Source: Chloroflexi bacterium RBG_16_56_11 (GTDB taxonomy: Bacteria; Chloroflexota; Dehalococcoidia; Dehalococcoidales; RBG-16-60-22). From it: a DNA stretch of 16,618 bases. The position numbers and the translations under genes were made by a program. The notes under the pieces were generated by a model. That model was not told the origin of the DNA and made no database searches. It was given only the letters and a program-made list of their open reading frames with translations. The DNA is taken from assembly GCA_001796865.1 (NCBI GenBank), contig MGNQ01000020.1:24961-41578 (forward strand), written 5' to 3'. Below, one piece after another: positions 6,868-14,193 of the stretch. The stretch's first letter is position 1, and each line of letters opens with the position of its first letter.

Positions 6868-7107
6868 TCAGTTGCAGGATTCTTCTTTTAAGTTCACCTT
6901 CCGCAAAGGAACGAGGATTTTATTCCCGCCGGTGCGGCCGATAAGTCTGGGTCTATCGCGCGGCCCTTCCGGTTGGATTTCATTGAGCTCCGGCATTCCC
7001 GGCAGAGGCCATCCGTTTTCCGGCTTTTCCCGGTGAGTCTGCCGGAACCCCCTCATGTCTTCGAGGTGCTTTCTAAAAGATTTGGCGTCATCCCAGACCA
7101 GTATCAT
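6868..7107 (-). CDS. 79-residue protein of unknown function between two response regulators
   Basis: Not recognised. The protein is small, hydrophilic and highly charged, rich in Arg, Lys, Glu and Pro. It begins MILVWDDAKSFRKHLEDMRG and ends in a Lys/Glu-rich tail with one Cys. No membrane segment, signal peptide or metal motif is visible. Support for a real gene is the ATG at 7105-7107 with GGAG eight bases upstream, codon choice like its neighbours, no better frame on either strand, and placement 37 bp before the single-domain response regulator. It could be a small adaptor or regulator co-expressed with the two-component genes, but nothing in the sequence shows this. Confidence 0.5.
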   Translation of the reverse strand: MILVWDDAKSFRKHLEDMRGFRQTHREKPENGWPLPGMPELNEIQPEGPRDRPRLIGRTGGNKILVPLRKVNLKEESCN

Positions 7108-7233
7108 CGTCGGTACTCCGCTCGAATTTAAGATACCGGACCGGGCTCACAACCGTGTCAAAAAGCCACGTCGCGGATTCACAAAAATGTCACGTTTGGC
7201 GCCGCGGAACCTCAGGCCCGTTTCGGAATTGCC
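7108..7233 (-). other. 126-bp spacer with weak terminator and promoter hints
   Basis: On the minus strand an ACGTGGC-TTTTT stretch, which can pair with an upstream GCC-AA-ACGT, might be a weak terminator for the OmpR-type regulator. It runs into a perfect -35-like TTGACA (plus 7156-7161). The best -10, TATCTT (plus 7130-7135), lies 20 bases away, longer than usual, so a promoter for the 79-residue gene is only a possibility. Confidence 0.25.
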
Positions 7234-7986
7234 TTATCGGTAACCGGTCAGGGCAGAGGCATTCTGTCCGTCGTAAACGTTCGGGTCAATCAAATCGGTT
7301 GACATAATGTACCCAATACCCGGCCTGGTCAGGATATAGTCAGGCTTCCGGGCATCGTCCCCCAGTTTTTTCCGGAGCCGGGCGATATTCACCTGGAGAA
7401 GGTGCGGCGTCCCGATATATTCCTCACCCCAGACATTGTATAGCAACTGGTCGGGCGTAAGGACGCGGCCGACGTTGCGGCAAAGATAAGACAGAAGCTT
7501 GTACTCCGTGGAGGTCAGTTTGAGTTCGAAGTTGTTGACCAGTACCCGACGCGACGAAAAGTCTACCACCAGGGCTTTATAGTGGAACACCGGCTGGAGA
7601 GTCACGCTCTGGTTGGTTATCCGCCGCAGCAGTGCCCTGACCCGCGCCGCCAGCTCGCTCGCGGAAAACGGCTTGGTCACGTAGTCGTCAGCGCCGATAT
7701 CCAGCCCCTCGACTTTTGCCCGGTCGTCGCCCCGGGCGGTCACCATGATGATCGGGACCTGCGAGAACTCGCGGATGCGCTGGCATACCGCGTACCCGTC
7801 CATGTCCGGCATCATGATATCCAGCAGCACGAGCTCCGGTGTGTCCTTTTCAAATGCCCTCAGAGCGGCGTCGCCGCTGTTGGCGATGAGCACCTGAAAT
7901 CCTTCCAGCTCGAGCATTCGTTTCATCATCCGCAGGATACGCACATCATCGTCAACCACCATGACCGTGACTTTCCTTGATGACAC
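7234..7986 (-). CDS. OmpR/PhoB-family response regulator
   Basis: A 250-residue DNA-binding response regulator. The receiver domain (about 5-122) has acidic residues D12-D14, phospho-acceptor D56 in LVLLDIMMPDMDG, T83 and K105. The winged-helix output domain (about 135-230) shows LTSTEYKLLSYL, the recognition-helix segment QVNIARLRKKLGD and the wing TRPGIGYIM. A 20-residue tail follows the domain. The GTG start at 7984-7986 is supported by GGAGG seven bases upstream. The gene lies 36 bp behind the histidine kinase gene, so the two are very likely a cognate pair that controls transcription. Targets are unknown; the neighbouring pilus genes are candidates by proximity only. Confidence 0.95.
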   Translation of the reverse strand: MSSRKVTVMVVDDDVRILRMMKRMLELEGFQVLIANSGDAALRAFEKDTPELVLLDIMMPDMDGYAVCQRIREFSQVPIIMVTARGDDRAKVEGLDIGADDYVTKPFSASELAARVRALLRRITNQSVTLQPVFHYKALVVDFSSRRVLVNNFELKLTSTEYKLLSYLCRNVGRVLTPDQLLYNVWGEEYIGTPHLLQVNIARLRKKLGDDARKPDYILTRPGIGYIMSTDLIDPNVYDGQNASALTGYR

Positions 7987-8022
7987 GCCAGGACCTCCGG
8001 TAAACGAAAAATCTTTTCTTGT

Positions 8023-9954
8023 CTAGCCCGCCTGTCCGGCAGCCGGCCGGGTCTTTCTTGCCCTCCCGGACAGCGGCAGGACAAACTTAATGGTGCTACC
8101 CTGACCCGGTACGCTTTCGGCCCAGATCCGGCCGCCGTGTGCTTCGACCAGACGCTGGCAGATATAGAGTCCCAACCCGATACCTTCTACTCCCGAGTAG
8201 AGCCGTTGTTCAATGCGGTACATACGGTCGAAGATGTTCTTCAGCTCCTCGGCAGGAATGCCCGGTCCCCGGTCGGCGACGCTTATCAACAGTTCCCCGC
8301 CAGCCCTTTTGGCCGATAACTTTATCTCTGTCCCCGACGGTGAATACTTGGCCCCGTTATCGATGAGATTATCCAGTACCTGGCGGATACGCTTGGCGTC
8401 GATTGTCACCCGGGGTAGCCCGGGCTCCAACTCAGTCAGAATACGGTGCTGGCCTGCCCTGACCCGCGCTTCTGCCGCGATGCCCCGGATAAGCTGCGCC
8501 ACGCTCGTTTCGGTCCTGTCCAGCTTCAGCAATCCCGCTTCCAGGCGCGATGTCTCCAGCAGGTTGTCGACCAGCTTGGCCAGCCTGTCCGTCGCGCTAT
8601 CGATTGTCTTGAGGTAATCCCTGGACTCGCGGCGGCTCAACTTCGTATCGTAGTCGAGTATCATGGTCGCGTAGCCTTTTATCGTGGCCAGCGGCGTGCG
8701 TAGCTCGTGGGAAACCGTTGCCAGCAGGTCGCTTTTCATTTTACTCAGTTCTTCGTATTCGATTACCTTTCTTTCGAGGTATTTGCGTTCCGTAATATCC
8801 ATGATATATCCCAGGATTGCCGCTTCCCCCTCGTAGTGTATTGCAGCTATGGTTTGCATCACCCATTTTATCTGCCCCGTCCGGCTGAGGATGCGATATT
8901 CACATGGGTAAGGGTTATTCTCCCTGATGGTATAGACCATGCTTGATTTAACGACATCGACATCCTCGAGCGCGACCAGCCCGAGCAGGTCGCGGTCCAC
9001 TAGTTCCTCCTGGCCGAAGCCGGTGATTTTCTGGAACTGCGGATTGGTATATTTCAGCCGGTCATTCCGGATAATGTAAATCCCCAGGGGCGAACTCTGG
9101 GAAATTGTCCGCAACAGCTCCCGGGACTGTTTTTGCTCGGTGACGTCCTTGATTACGGCTAGCACACATGTCTTGCCCCCGAGCTCGATAAGCTCGGCCG
9201 AGAGCTGGCCGAGTCGTGTTTCGCCGGTCTTGATACGCACTTCTATTTCCAGGTCGCGTAATCGGCCCTGCTCCTTCAGCTTCTGGACTACTTTCTGCCG
9301 GTCCTCTTCCGAGAGCCAGTTACCGATTTCGATAGAGTTGCGCCCGATAACGTCGTTACGACCGTACCCGGTGGCCTGTGTGTATTTCTCGTTAACCTCG
9401 ATGATTCTGCCCTCGTCCAGCGTGGTAATGGTCATCACGTCAGGGCTGGCGTTGAATGCCCGCGAAAATTTTTCTTCGGACTCTTTCAGAGCCGCCTCGG
9501 CCAGGTTGTGCTCCACGATTTCTCCCAGGCGCTCAGACACCGAATCCAGCAGCAGTTTCTCTTCTTTGGAAAACAGGCGGTTGCCGGCGGCGATTGTTTC
9601 CCCGGCGTAGCCGACTTCCACGGTGCCCCTCTCGTCACCGTGCACGAATATCATGGACCGGAGATTTGGCCCGTTTTCCGAGTAGTTAGTGGATTTATAT
9701 TTGTCCGCGCCCAGGGAAATACAGGCGAAGGCAATATGGGGATGCTGCATGGCGCGGGGGAGCAGGTTGACTATCTCGGTGAGTTTTTCCTCAAGCGTGG
9801 TGTGCGGCGTGGTGGTGATACTGGCGATATCGTAGAGGCAGCGGAGTTCCCTGACCAGCTTGTCAAGGGCATGCTCGACGCCGTCGGTATCCCCCGGCTC
9901 GCAAGCCCCGGTCCTGGCGGCATTGGCGCCTTTTTTTTTACGCTCCTTTTCCAT
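8023..9954 (-). CDS. Soluble GAF/PAS/PAS sensor histidine kinase
   Basis: A 643-residue sensor kinase with no transmembrane segment, so probably cytoplasmic. Layout by eye: a Lys-rich N-terminus, a GAF-like region (about 35-155), PAS 1 (about 160-275), PAS 2 (about 280-392), a HisKA domain with phospho-accepting H416 in SHELRTP, and an HATPase_c domain. The ATPase motifs are NLIDNGAKYSPSG (529-541), DRGPGIP (561-567) and GIGLGLYI (591-598). It should phosphorylate the OmpR-type regulator encoded 36 bp downstream, and perhaps the single-domain regulator. The stimulus is unknown; GAF and PAS domains often bind small ligands, haem or flavin. ATG at 9952-9954 has only a weak ribosome site. Nine A residues lie in the coding strand at codons 6-8. 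Confidence 0.94.
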   Translation of the reverse strand: MEKERKKKGANAARTGACEPGDTDGVEHALDKLVRELRCLYDIASITTTPHTTLEEKLTEIVNLLPRAMQHPHIAFACISLGADKYKSTNYSENGPNLRSMIFVHGDERGTVEVGYAGETIAAGNRLFSKEEKLLLDSVSERLGEIVEHNLAEAALKESEEKFSRAFNASPDVMTITTLDEGRIIEVNEKYTQATGYGRNDVIGRNSIEIGNWLSEEDRQKVVQKLKEQGRLRDLEIEVRIKTGETRLGQLSAELIELGGKTCVLAVIKDVTEQKQSRELLRTISQSSPLGIYIIRNDRLKYTNPQFQKITGFGQEELVDRDLLGLVALEDVDVVKSSMVYTIRENNPYPCEYRILSRTGQIKWVMQTIAAIHYEGEAAILGYIMDITERKYLERKVIEYEELSKMKSDLLATVSHELRTPLATIKGYATMILDYDTKLSRRESRDYLKTIDSATDRLAKLVDNLLETSRLEAGLLKLDRTETSVAQLIRGIAAEARVRAGQHRILTELEPGLPRVTIDAKRIRQVLDNLIDNGAKYSPSGTEIKLSAKRAGGELLISVADRGPGIPAEELKNIFDRMYRIEQRLYSGVEGIGLGLYICQRLVEAHGGRIWAESVPGQGSTIKFVLPLSGRARKTRPAAGQAG

Positions 9955-9997
9955 GGCAACCGCCGCCCGCCTGGCAATAAAAAGGCCTCATACCATA

Positions 9998-10026
9998 ATA
10001 GTAATAGATTGCGGCGGATACGTCAA
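9998..10026 (-). promoter_or_regulatory. Sigma70-like promoter of the histidine kinase operon
   Basis: On the minus strand TTGACG (-35, plus 10021-10026; 5/6 to consensus) and TACTAT (-10, plus 9998-10003; 4/6) are 17 bases apart. The predicted start near 9991 gives a leader of about 37 nt to the kinase ATG. Confidence 0.5.
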
Positions 10027-10027
10027 G

Positions 10028-10043
10028 TGTCCAATATAGGACA
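10028..10043. promoter_or_regulatory. 16-bp dyad adjoining the -35 box (candidate operator)
   Basis: TGTCC-AATATA-GGACA (plus strand) is a two-fold symmetric site with five-base arms. Its edge lies one base from the -35 element of the kinase promoter. This position suits an activator or an autoregulatory repressor. The binding protein is unknown; the OmpR-type regulator of the same operon is one candidate, although its family usually prefers direct repeats. Confidence 0.4.
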
Positions 10044-10126
10044 ATTATATGCGTAATGTCCGTAGGTCTACATCAGCGGAAGAAATTGGGGATTCTGAAT
10101 AACTGGCGGGCAGGGGATTGGGGCCA

Positions 10127-11617
10127 TTATTTTAGGATGATAATGCTGAAAGTTATCGCGGTGCTCCCGGCCGACGGCTCCTCTGGCCCTCCCGCCGCGG
10201 ATGGCGGTGTGACTACTTCTCCCAGGGTGGTGATACGTACTTCGCTGAAAGGCTCCTTTTCGAGGGCGGTAGCGTAGGCGACTACCGTGAAGACGTTATC
10301 GGCTTCGCCCTGCGCCGAAATAAGGTCATTACTGATATCGATAGATGTAAAGTAAGCACCGGCGGGAAGATTCCCGGTAACGCGCTGCAAGTCAGTGGAA
10401 AACATGCCTCTGGGGCTGAGGATATCCTGGTTCGTCGTTTTCACGCTTTCGGCGCTGGCGATTAGCTTTCTGACGGCCTCTTCGGTGTTGCTCGACTCCT
10501 GGCCGATGGCAATGGCTATATCGATCTGGTGTTTGATTTCCATCAGCTCGTTTTGCAGGACGGTATTTTTCGCGGTGATGTCTGCCCGTGTCTGGTACAG
10601 AGGGAAGAGAAGTACGATGGCGATGACGAGAATAATGCTGAAGAACAAAAGTCCAGCGGATACCGGCCGCCCCCGGGGCTTGCGATATTTTCCGTCCAGA
10701 ATGTTAACATTGATATCGTGGTAAGGGCCTTTTTCACCCTCCGCCGGTCTTAAGGGGACCTTTTTCAGGGCCAGGCCGGCACTGGCTCCGTAGGAAGCCA
10801 CCGGGAACACGTCCGGGTATTCTGCCGGCGGCAGCAGGGGCTTCACGGGATACTCTATCTCGTCCTGGAGCATCTCGCCGGCGGGAAACTCGGCCGACAG
10901 GTCACCGGCCAGCAGTAAGGGGGTTGCCGGGCTGAGCGGAGCCTGGGGATGACTGCCGTGATAAAAAGCCGCTGTTTTGGTCAGCTCGTCAGCCAGGCGG
11001 CGGATATTGTCTTCGAGGGTGGCCTCCTCGCTCCTGGGATTAATCGTGTGTATCACCGCGGGCACACCGTTGGCGATGAAGACGATATCGAAACAATCAG
11101 GTTCGAGATTGACGACAATAGCGTTTTCGCGGTATGCAGCCCGGGCGAGGGCCAGGGGACGCAGGTCCATGAGGTAAGGCGGAATACCGGCGACATGCAG
11201 GGTTTCGACCATGACATCGACCATGTTTTTCGGTACGCCCAGGAAAAAGATAGTCAGTTCGGCGGACTTCCCCGGCATCGCCTGCCAGGTGAGATACAGG
11301 TCATCCAGCGGCAGCGATATTTCTTTGCGGGCAGCCCTTAATATCGCTTCCTCGAGTTCTAATGGTTTCATCCGGGGCAAGTTCAAGAAGCGGTAAGTAA
11401 AAGAGAGCCCGGCCAGGCTCGTGACCACCTTGTCCCTCGGTAGCTTGACAGATTTAAAAAGGCCGCTGATTGCCTCGCCGACGGCCTGCGGCTGGAGGAT
11501 AAGCCCATCGCGGACTTGCCCCTCGGAAAGGGCTATCTTACCCCATTTTTTTATTTGCCTGCCCGCTACCGAGAGGACTTTTATCTCGCTATTACCAATG
11601 GTCAGACCTACGTACAC
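10127..11617 (-). CDS. pilM/pilN: PilM-PilN fusion protein (type IV pilus inner-membrane assembly)
   Basis: A 496-residue protein that combines two normally separate pilus components. Residues 1 to about 285 form a PilM-like actin/FtsA-fold domain, with the N-terminal VGLTIGNSEIKVL strand pair and the family pattern LNLPRMKPLELEEAI..EISLPLDDLYLTWQ (78-112). A PilN-like part follows: INVNILDGKYR (302-312), which stands in for the INLLP segment that PilM binds, a single membrane helix (about 320-341), a coiled coil (345-395) and a C-terminal ferredoxin-like domain with AYFTSIDIS..LISAQGEADN. The cytoplasmic/membrane topology matches GspL of type II secretion. The start is GTG at 11615-11617, with a distant AGAGG. 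It lies 23 bp behind pilO and ends the visible pilus operon. Confidence 0.85.
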   Translation of the reverse strand: MYVGLTIGNSEIKVLSVAGRQIKKWGKIALSEGQVRDGLILQPQAVGEAISGLFKSVKLPRDKVVTSLAGLSFTYRFLNLPRMKPLELEEAILRAARKEISLPLDDLYLTWQAMPGKSAELTIFFLGVPKNMVDVMVETLHVAGIPPYLMDLRPLALARAAYRENAIVVNLEPDCFDIVFIANGVPAVIHTINPRSEEATLEDNIRRLADELTKTAAFYHGSHPQAPLSPATPLLLAGDLSAEFPAGEMLQDEIEYPVKPLLPPAEYPDVFPVASYGASAGLALKKVPLRPAEGEKGPYHDINVNILDGKYRKPRGRPVSAGLLFFSIILVIAIVLLFPLYQTRADITAKNTVLQNELMEIKHQIDIAIAIGQESSNTEEAVRKLIASAESVKTTNQDILSPRGMFSTDLQRVTGNLPAGAYFTSIDISNDLISAQGEADNVFTVVAYATALEKEPFSEVRITTLGEVVTPPSAAGGPEEPSAGSTAITFSIIILK

Positions 11618-11640
11618 CGTATCAAATCAACCTCTCTGCG

Positions 11641-12213
11641 TTAGTCCGTGGTCGGTGGCCGCGAATATATAGCCAGATCCAGGTCGGCACTGATTATAGG
11701 GTCTGCTTCAGAGACTTCATTAATGCCGGGAAGACTACCCGGCCGGTCGACCGATATATTTTCGACGACAAGCGTCTCCAGTTCGCCGGTTTCCAATCGC
11801 TCCAGGAAGCCGGACACCCGGGTATACGTACCGCTCGCCATAACGTTTAACCGGAACACTGAATAAGAAAATTCACCGGTACTCATGCTGGTCCAGGGCT
11901 GGGTTACCAGTGGGACAGCCTTAACTTCCATCTCTCCGGCAATTTCGAGAATGGTATTGATAATACGGGTGCTGTTCAGATTTTGCGGGAAGGATTTCCT
12001 GGCGGTGTCCAGCCCTGCCTGTGCGGCGGCCTGTTGCTCCTTGAGATCGGCCGGGTATTTTGGTAGCTGGGATAAGATCACCGAGTTGTCCGCTATCTGC
12101 GCCGTCAGTCCCCGGTTGTCCCGGCGCTGTCTCAGGTAGTCTGTGCCCAGCCAGTAATAGCCCGCAAGCAGGGCAACCACGAGGACGATGATGAGTAATG
12201 ACTTGGCTTTCAA
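11641..12213 (-). CDS. pilO: PilO-like type IV pilus assembly protein
   Basis: A 190-residue bitopic membrane protein: a short cytoplasmic start, one membrane helix (about 5-23), a coiled-coil region (about 25-75) rich in Gln, Arg and Ala, and an extracytoplasmic ferredoxin-like domain (about 80-185). The pattern TGEFSYSVFRLNVMASGTYT..FLERLETGELETLVVENISV is typical of PilO. It should pair with the PilN part of the following fusion protein to link the pilus base to the cytoplasmic ATPase complex. The start is TTG at 12211-12213, with GAGGAG just upstream; there is a stop in frame nine codons before it and no ATG or GTG between. It begins 16 bp after the repeat-bearing pilin-like gene. Confidence 0.85.
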   Translation of the reverse strand: MKAKSLLIIVLVVALLAGYYWLGTDYLRQRRDNRGLTAQIADNSVILSQLPKYPADLKEQQAAAQAGLDTARKSFPQNLNSTRIINTILEIAGEMEVKAVPLVTQPWTSMSTGEFSYSVFRLNVMASGTYTRVSGFLERLETGELETLVVENISVDRPGSLPGINEVSEADPIISADLDLAIYSRPPTTD

Positions 12214-12229
12214 TCGCTCCTCTTCTTCA

Positions 12230-13744
12230 TCATTCTATCCGCCAGGAGATGATAGAGGCGTTGACGCTGGCCGTTTCCACGTAAGCCCGGACGGACCTTT
12301 CGCCGGCCGTGGCGACGATTTCCCAGGTCGCCGAGCCCCACGTACGGCTTATATCCACGGTTTTCACAAAACCGTCGCTGCCCGGCCCGCGGTAGGCGAT
12401 CGCGAAGATATCTCCGGAGATGTAAATAACGACTGGCTCAAAACCATCGGCGGCATCGAACTCCAGGGTATCTATGGCCGAGGTATCGATATCGCCGTTG
12501 TCCTGTATCGAAATCGTTTTCAGAAAACCATCGCTGCCCGGCCCCCGGTAAACGACGCCGTATACTCCGGGTGATGTGTTGATAACGCGCGGTTCCCAGC
12601 CGCCGGTGGTATCGAACTCGAGCGTGTCGATGGTCGAGTTGCCGATATCGCCGTTAGCAGCAATGGTAACGGTCTTGATAAAACCGTCGCTTCCCGGGCC
12701 CCGGTAGACCACGGCATAAGAGCTGTTTGAGATATTTATTATGTCCGGTTCCAATCCGTTCGAGGTATCGAACTCGAGCGTGTCGGTAACCGAGTTACCG
12801 ATATCCCCGTTGGCAGCGATGTCAACAGTCGTGATGAAGCCGTCGTCGCCCGGCCCGCGGTAGACGATGGCGAAGGTGCTGCCCGAGACATTTACTATGC
12901 GGGGCTCCTGCCCGTTCGAGGTATCGAACTCGAGCGTATCGACGACCGAGTCGCCGATATCCCCGTCGGCGGCAATGGTAACGGTCTTGATAAAGCCGTC
13001 ACTGCCTGGTCCCCTGTAAGCGATCGCGTAAACGCTGCCCGATACGTGTGTTATACTCGGCTCAAAGCCGTCCGATGTATCGTACTCCAGCGAATCGATA
13101 GCTGAGTTACCGATATCGCCGTTGGCGGCGATGGTAACGGTCTTGATGAAGCCGTCGCTGCCGGGGCCTCGATAAGCGATGGCGAAAGTGCTACCCGAGA
13201 TATTGATGATATCTGGCTCAAAGCCGTCCGAAGTATCGTACTCCAGCGAATCGATGGCTGAGTTGCCGATATCCCCGTTGGCGGCGATGGTGACGGTCTT
13301 GATGAAGCCGTCGCTGCCGGGGCCCCGATAGGCGATGGCGTAGGTGCTGCCCGAGATATTGATGATATCCGGCTCAAAGCCATCGGCGGTATCGTACTCC
13401 AGCGTGTCGATGACCGAGTCAGCGATTTCCCCCGCGCCGACGCCGACGGTGGCGTTGGACGTGACTGTAACGCTGGTGGTCAGGCCGTTTATGGGTTCGT
13501 CCAGCTGGTAAGTCACCTGGTCTCCCGGCCCGGAGAACTGCTCCGCCAGGGCGCCCCGGGTCAGGTTCCAGATAGCGTGCTCGACGCCCGCGTCACAGGC
13601 GCTGTTGCCGGTGATGGCCCCGGCATATGTCCCGGAGCTAATCATGTTGGTGCCGGCATGGCTTAAAAACGGGGTTATCACCAGCATGCCGAAGGCCAGC
13701 GCCATGATGGCCAGGGGGAGGGCCTGCCCCTTTTCACCGTTCAC
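12230..13744 (-). CDS. PilX/GspK-like minor pilin with inserted seven-repeat beta-propeller-like domain
   Basis: A 504-residue exported protein. The N-terminus MNGEKGQALPLAIMALAFG is a prepilin-like leader (likely cleaved after G6), followed by a hydrophobic helix (7-28). The usual Glu5 is absent, as in GspK. Residues 29-107 are pilin-like. Residues 108-471 are seven tandem 52-residue repeats, and 472-504 (ATWEIVATAGERSVRAYVE...) look like the C-terminal strands of the pilin core, so the repeats are an insertion. Each repeat has about four predicted strands around invariant LE[YF]D, EP and YRGPGxDGF, which suggests a seven-bladed propeller. It follows PilV- and PilW-like genes, completing a GspI-J-K-like tip trio. 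The GTG start at 13742-13744 has GGGAGG six bases upstream and overlaps the previous stop by one base. The propeller fold is inferred from repeat length and number. Confidence 0.85.
   Translation of the reverse strand: MNGEKGQALPLAIMALAFGMLVITPFLSHAGTNMISSGTYAGAITGNSACDAGVEHAIWNLTRGALAEQFSGPGDQVTYQLDEPINGLTTSVTVTSNATVGVGAGEIADSVIDTLEYDTADGFEPDIINISGSTYAIAYRGPGSDGFIKTVTIAANGDIGNSAIDSLEYDTSDGFEPDIINISGSTFAIAYRGPGSDGFIKTVTIAANGDIGNSAIDSLEYDTSDGFEPSITHVSGSVYAIAYRGPGSDGFIKTVTIAADGDIGDSVVDTLEFDTSNGQEPRIVNVSGSTFAIVYRGPGDDGFITTVDIAANGDIGNSVTDTLEFDTSNGLEPDIINISNSSYAVVYRGPGSDGFIKTVTIAANGDIGNSTIDTLEFDTTGGWEPRVINTSPGVYGVVYRGPGSDGFLKTISIQDNGDIDTSAIDTLEFDAADGFEPVVIYISGDIFAIAYRGPGSDGFVKTVDISRTWGSATWEIVATAGERSVRAYVETASVNASIISWRIE
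12332..13423 (-). repeat. Seven 156-bp in-frame tandem repeats (52 residues each)
   Basis: The array is exactly 7 x 156 bp with no gaps. Units in coding order are 13268-13423, 13112-13267, 12956-13111, 12800-12955, 12644-12799, 12488-12643 and 12332-12487. Units 1-3 are nearly identical over long stretches, including many silent positions; units 4-7 are more diverged, mostly at surface-type positions between the conserved LE[YF]D, EP and YRGPGxDGF motifs. The gradient suggests recent duplication or gene conversion at the 5' end. Such an array can expand or contract in steps of one blade. Confidence 0.95.
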
Positions 13745-14193
13745 TATCCGCCTCCCGCCGGTCGGAGGGCGACCCGGTAAGTGCCGTTCTGGCTCACATC
13801 TTCCCGGTACTGCGGCGACGATTTCAGGGACATGGTGATGAGGCGGTCGTTTACGGAAAAGACCGCGCTGGTGATATTCCTGGCCACCGTCATCTGGTTC
13901 CCACCTGCCGTCCGGCGTAACTCGGAGCCGACCAGGGAATAAGAAATGACCGAGTTATCCGAGGCGGTCAGAAGCAGCCCGCCGCTCACACTGGCGGCGG
14001 TGGCCTGCTGGCCATCGTAGTTGACCCAGTAGGCGGCGTTCTGGAGCTCGTGCAGGGCCGTTAGCCGGCCGTTGCCGTACCCGGTAACTGTAGTCATCTG
14101 GTAGATGGCCGTGCCCAGGAATACGACAATTATCCCGGTCACAGCAATAGCCACGAGCATTTCTACCATGGTCATACCTTTTTGACCGTTCAT
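13744..14193 (-). CDS. PilW/GspJ-like minor pilin
   Basis: A 149-residue type IV prepilin-like protein. The leader MNGQKG is followed by MTMVEMLVAIAVTGIIVVF. Cleavage after G6 would place Glu at position +5 of the mature protein, as the prepilin peptidase and pilus assembly require. The hydrophobic helix spans about 7-31. The rest (ALHELQNAAYWVNYDGQQAT..., then beta-rich sequence to the end) resembles the GspJ/PilW class of minor pilins. ATG at 14191-14193 overlaps the upstream stop in an ATGA junction, with AAGG seven bases before it, so translation is coupled to the PilV-like gene. It probably forms part of the pilus tip-initiation complex with its two neighbours. Confidence 0.85.
   Translation of the reverse strand: MNGQKGMTMVEMLVAIAVTGIIVVFLGTAIYQMTTVTGYGNGRLTALHELQNAAYWVNYDGQQATAASVSGGLLLTASDNSVISYSLVGSELRRTAGGNQMTVARNITSAVFSVNDRLITMSLKSSPQYREDVSQNGTYRVALRPAGGG

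Noticed and set aside
10044..10126. Intrinsic terminator after the PilM-PilN gene
   Set aside because: No stable hairpin followed by a T-run is seen on the minus strand. Read-through or Rho-dependent ending cannot be excluded.
13051..13383. Alternative-frame open frames with repeated Ser/Pro/Ala-rich sequence inside the repeat array
   Set aside because: Their regularity only reflects the underlying 156-bp repeats; the composition is unlike neighbouring proteins and no start signals are present.
12332..13423. CRISPR-like periodic repeats
   Set aside because: The period is 156 bp, with no unique spacers between short repeats, and the whole array is in frame within a protein-coding gene.
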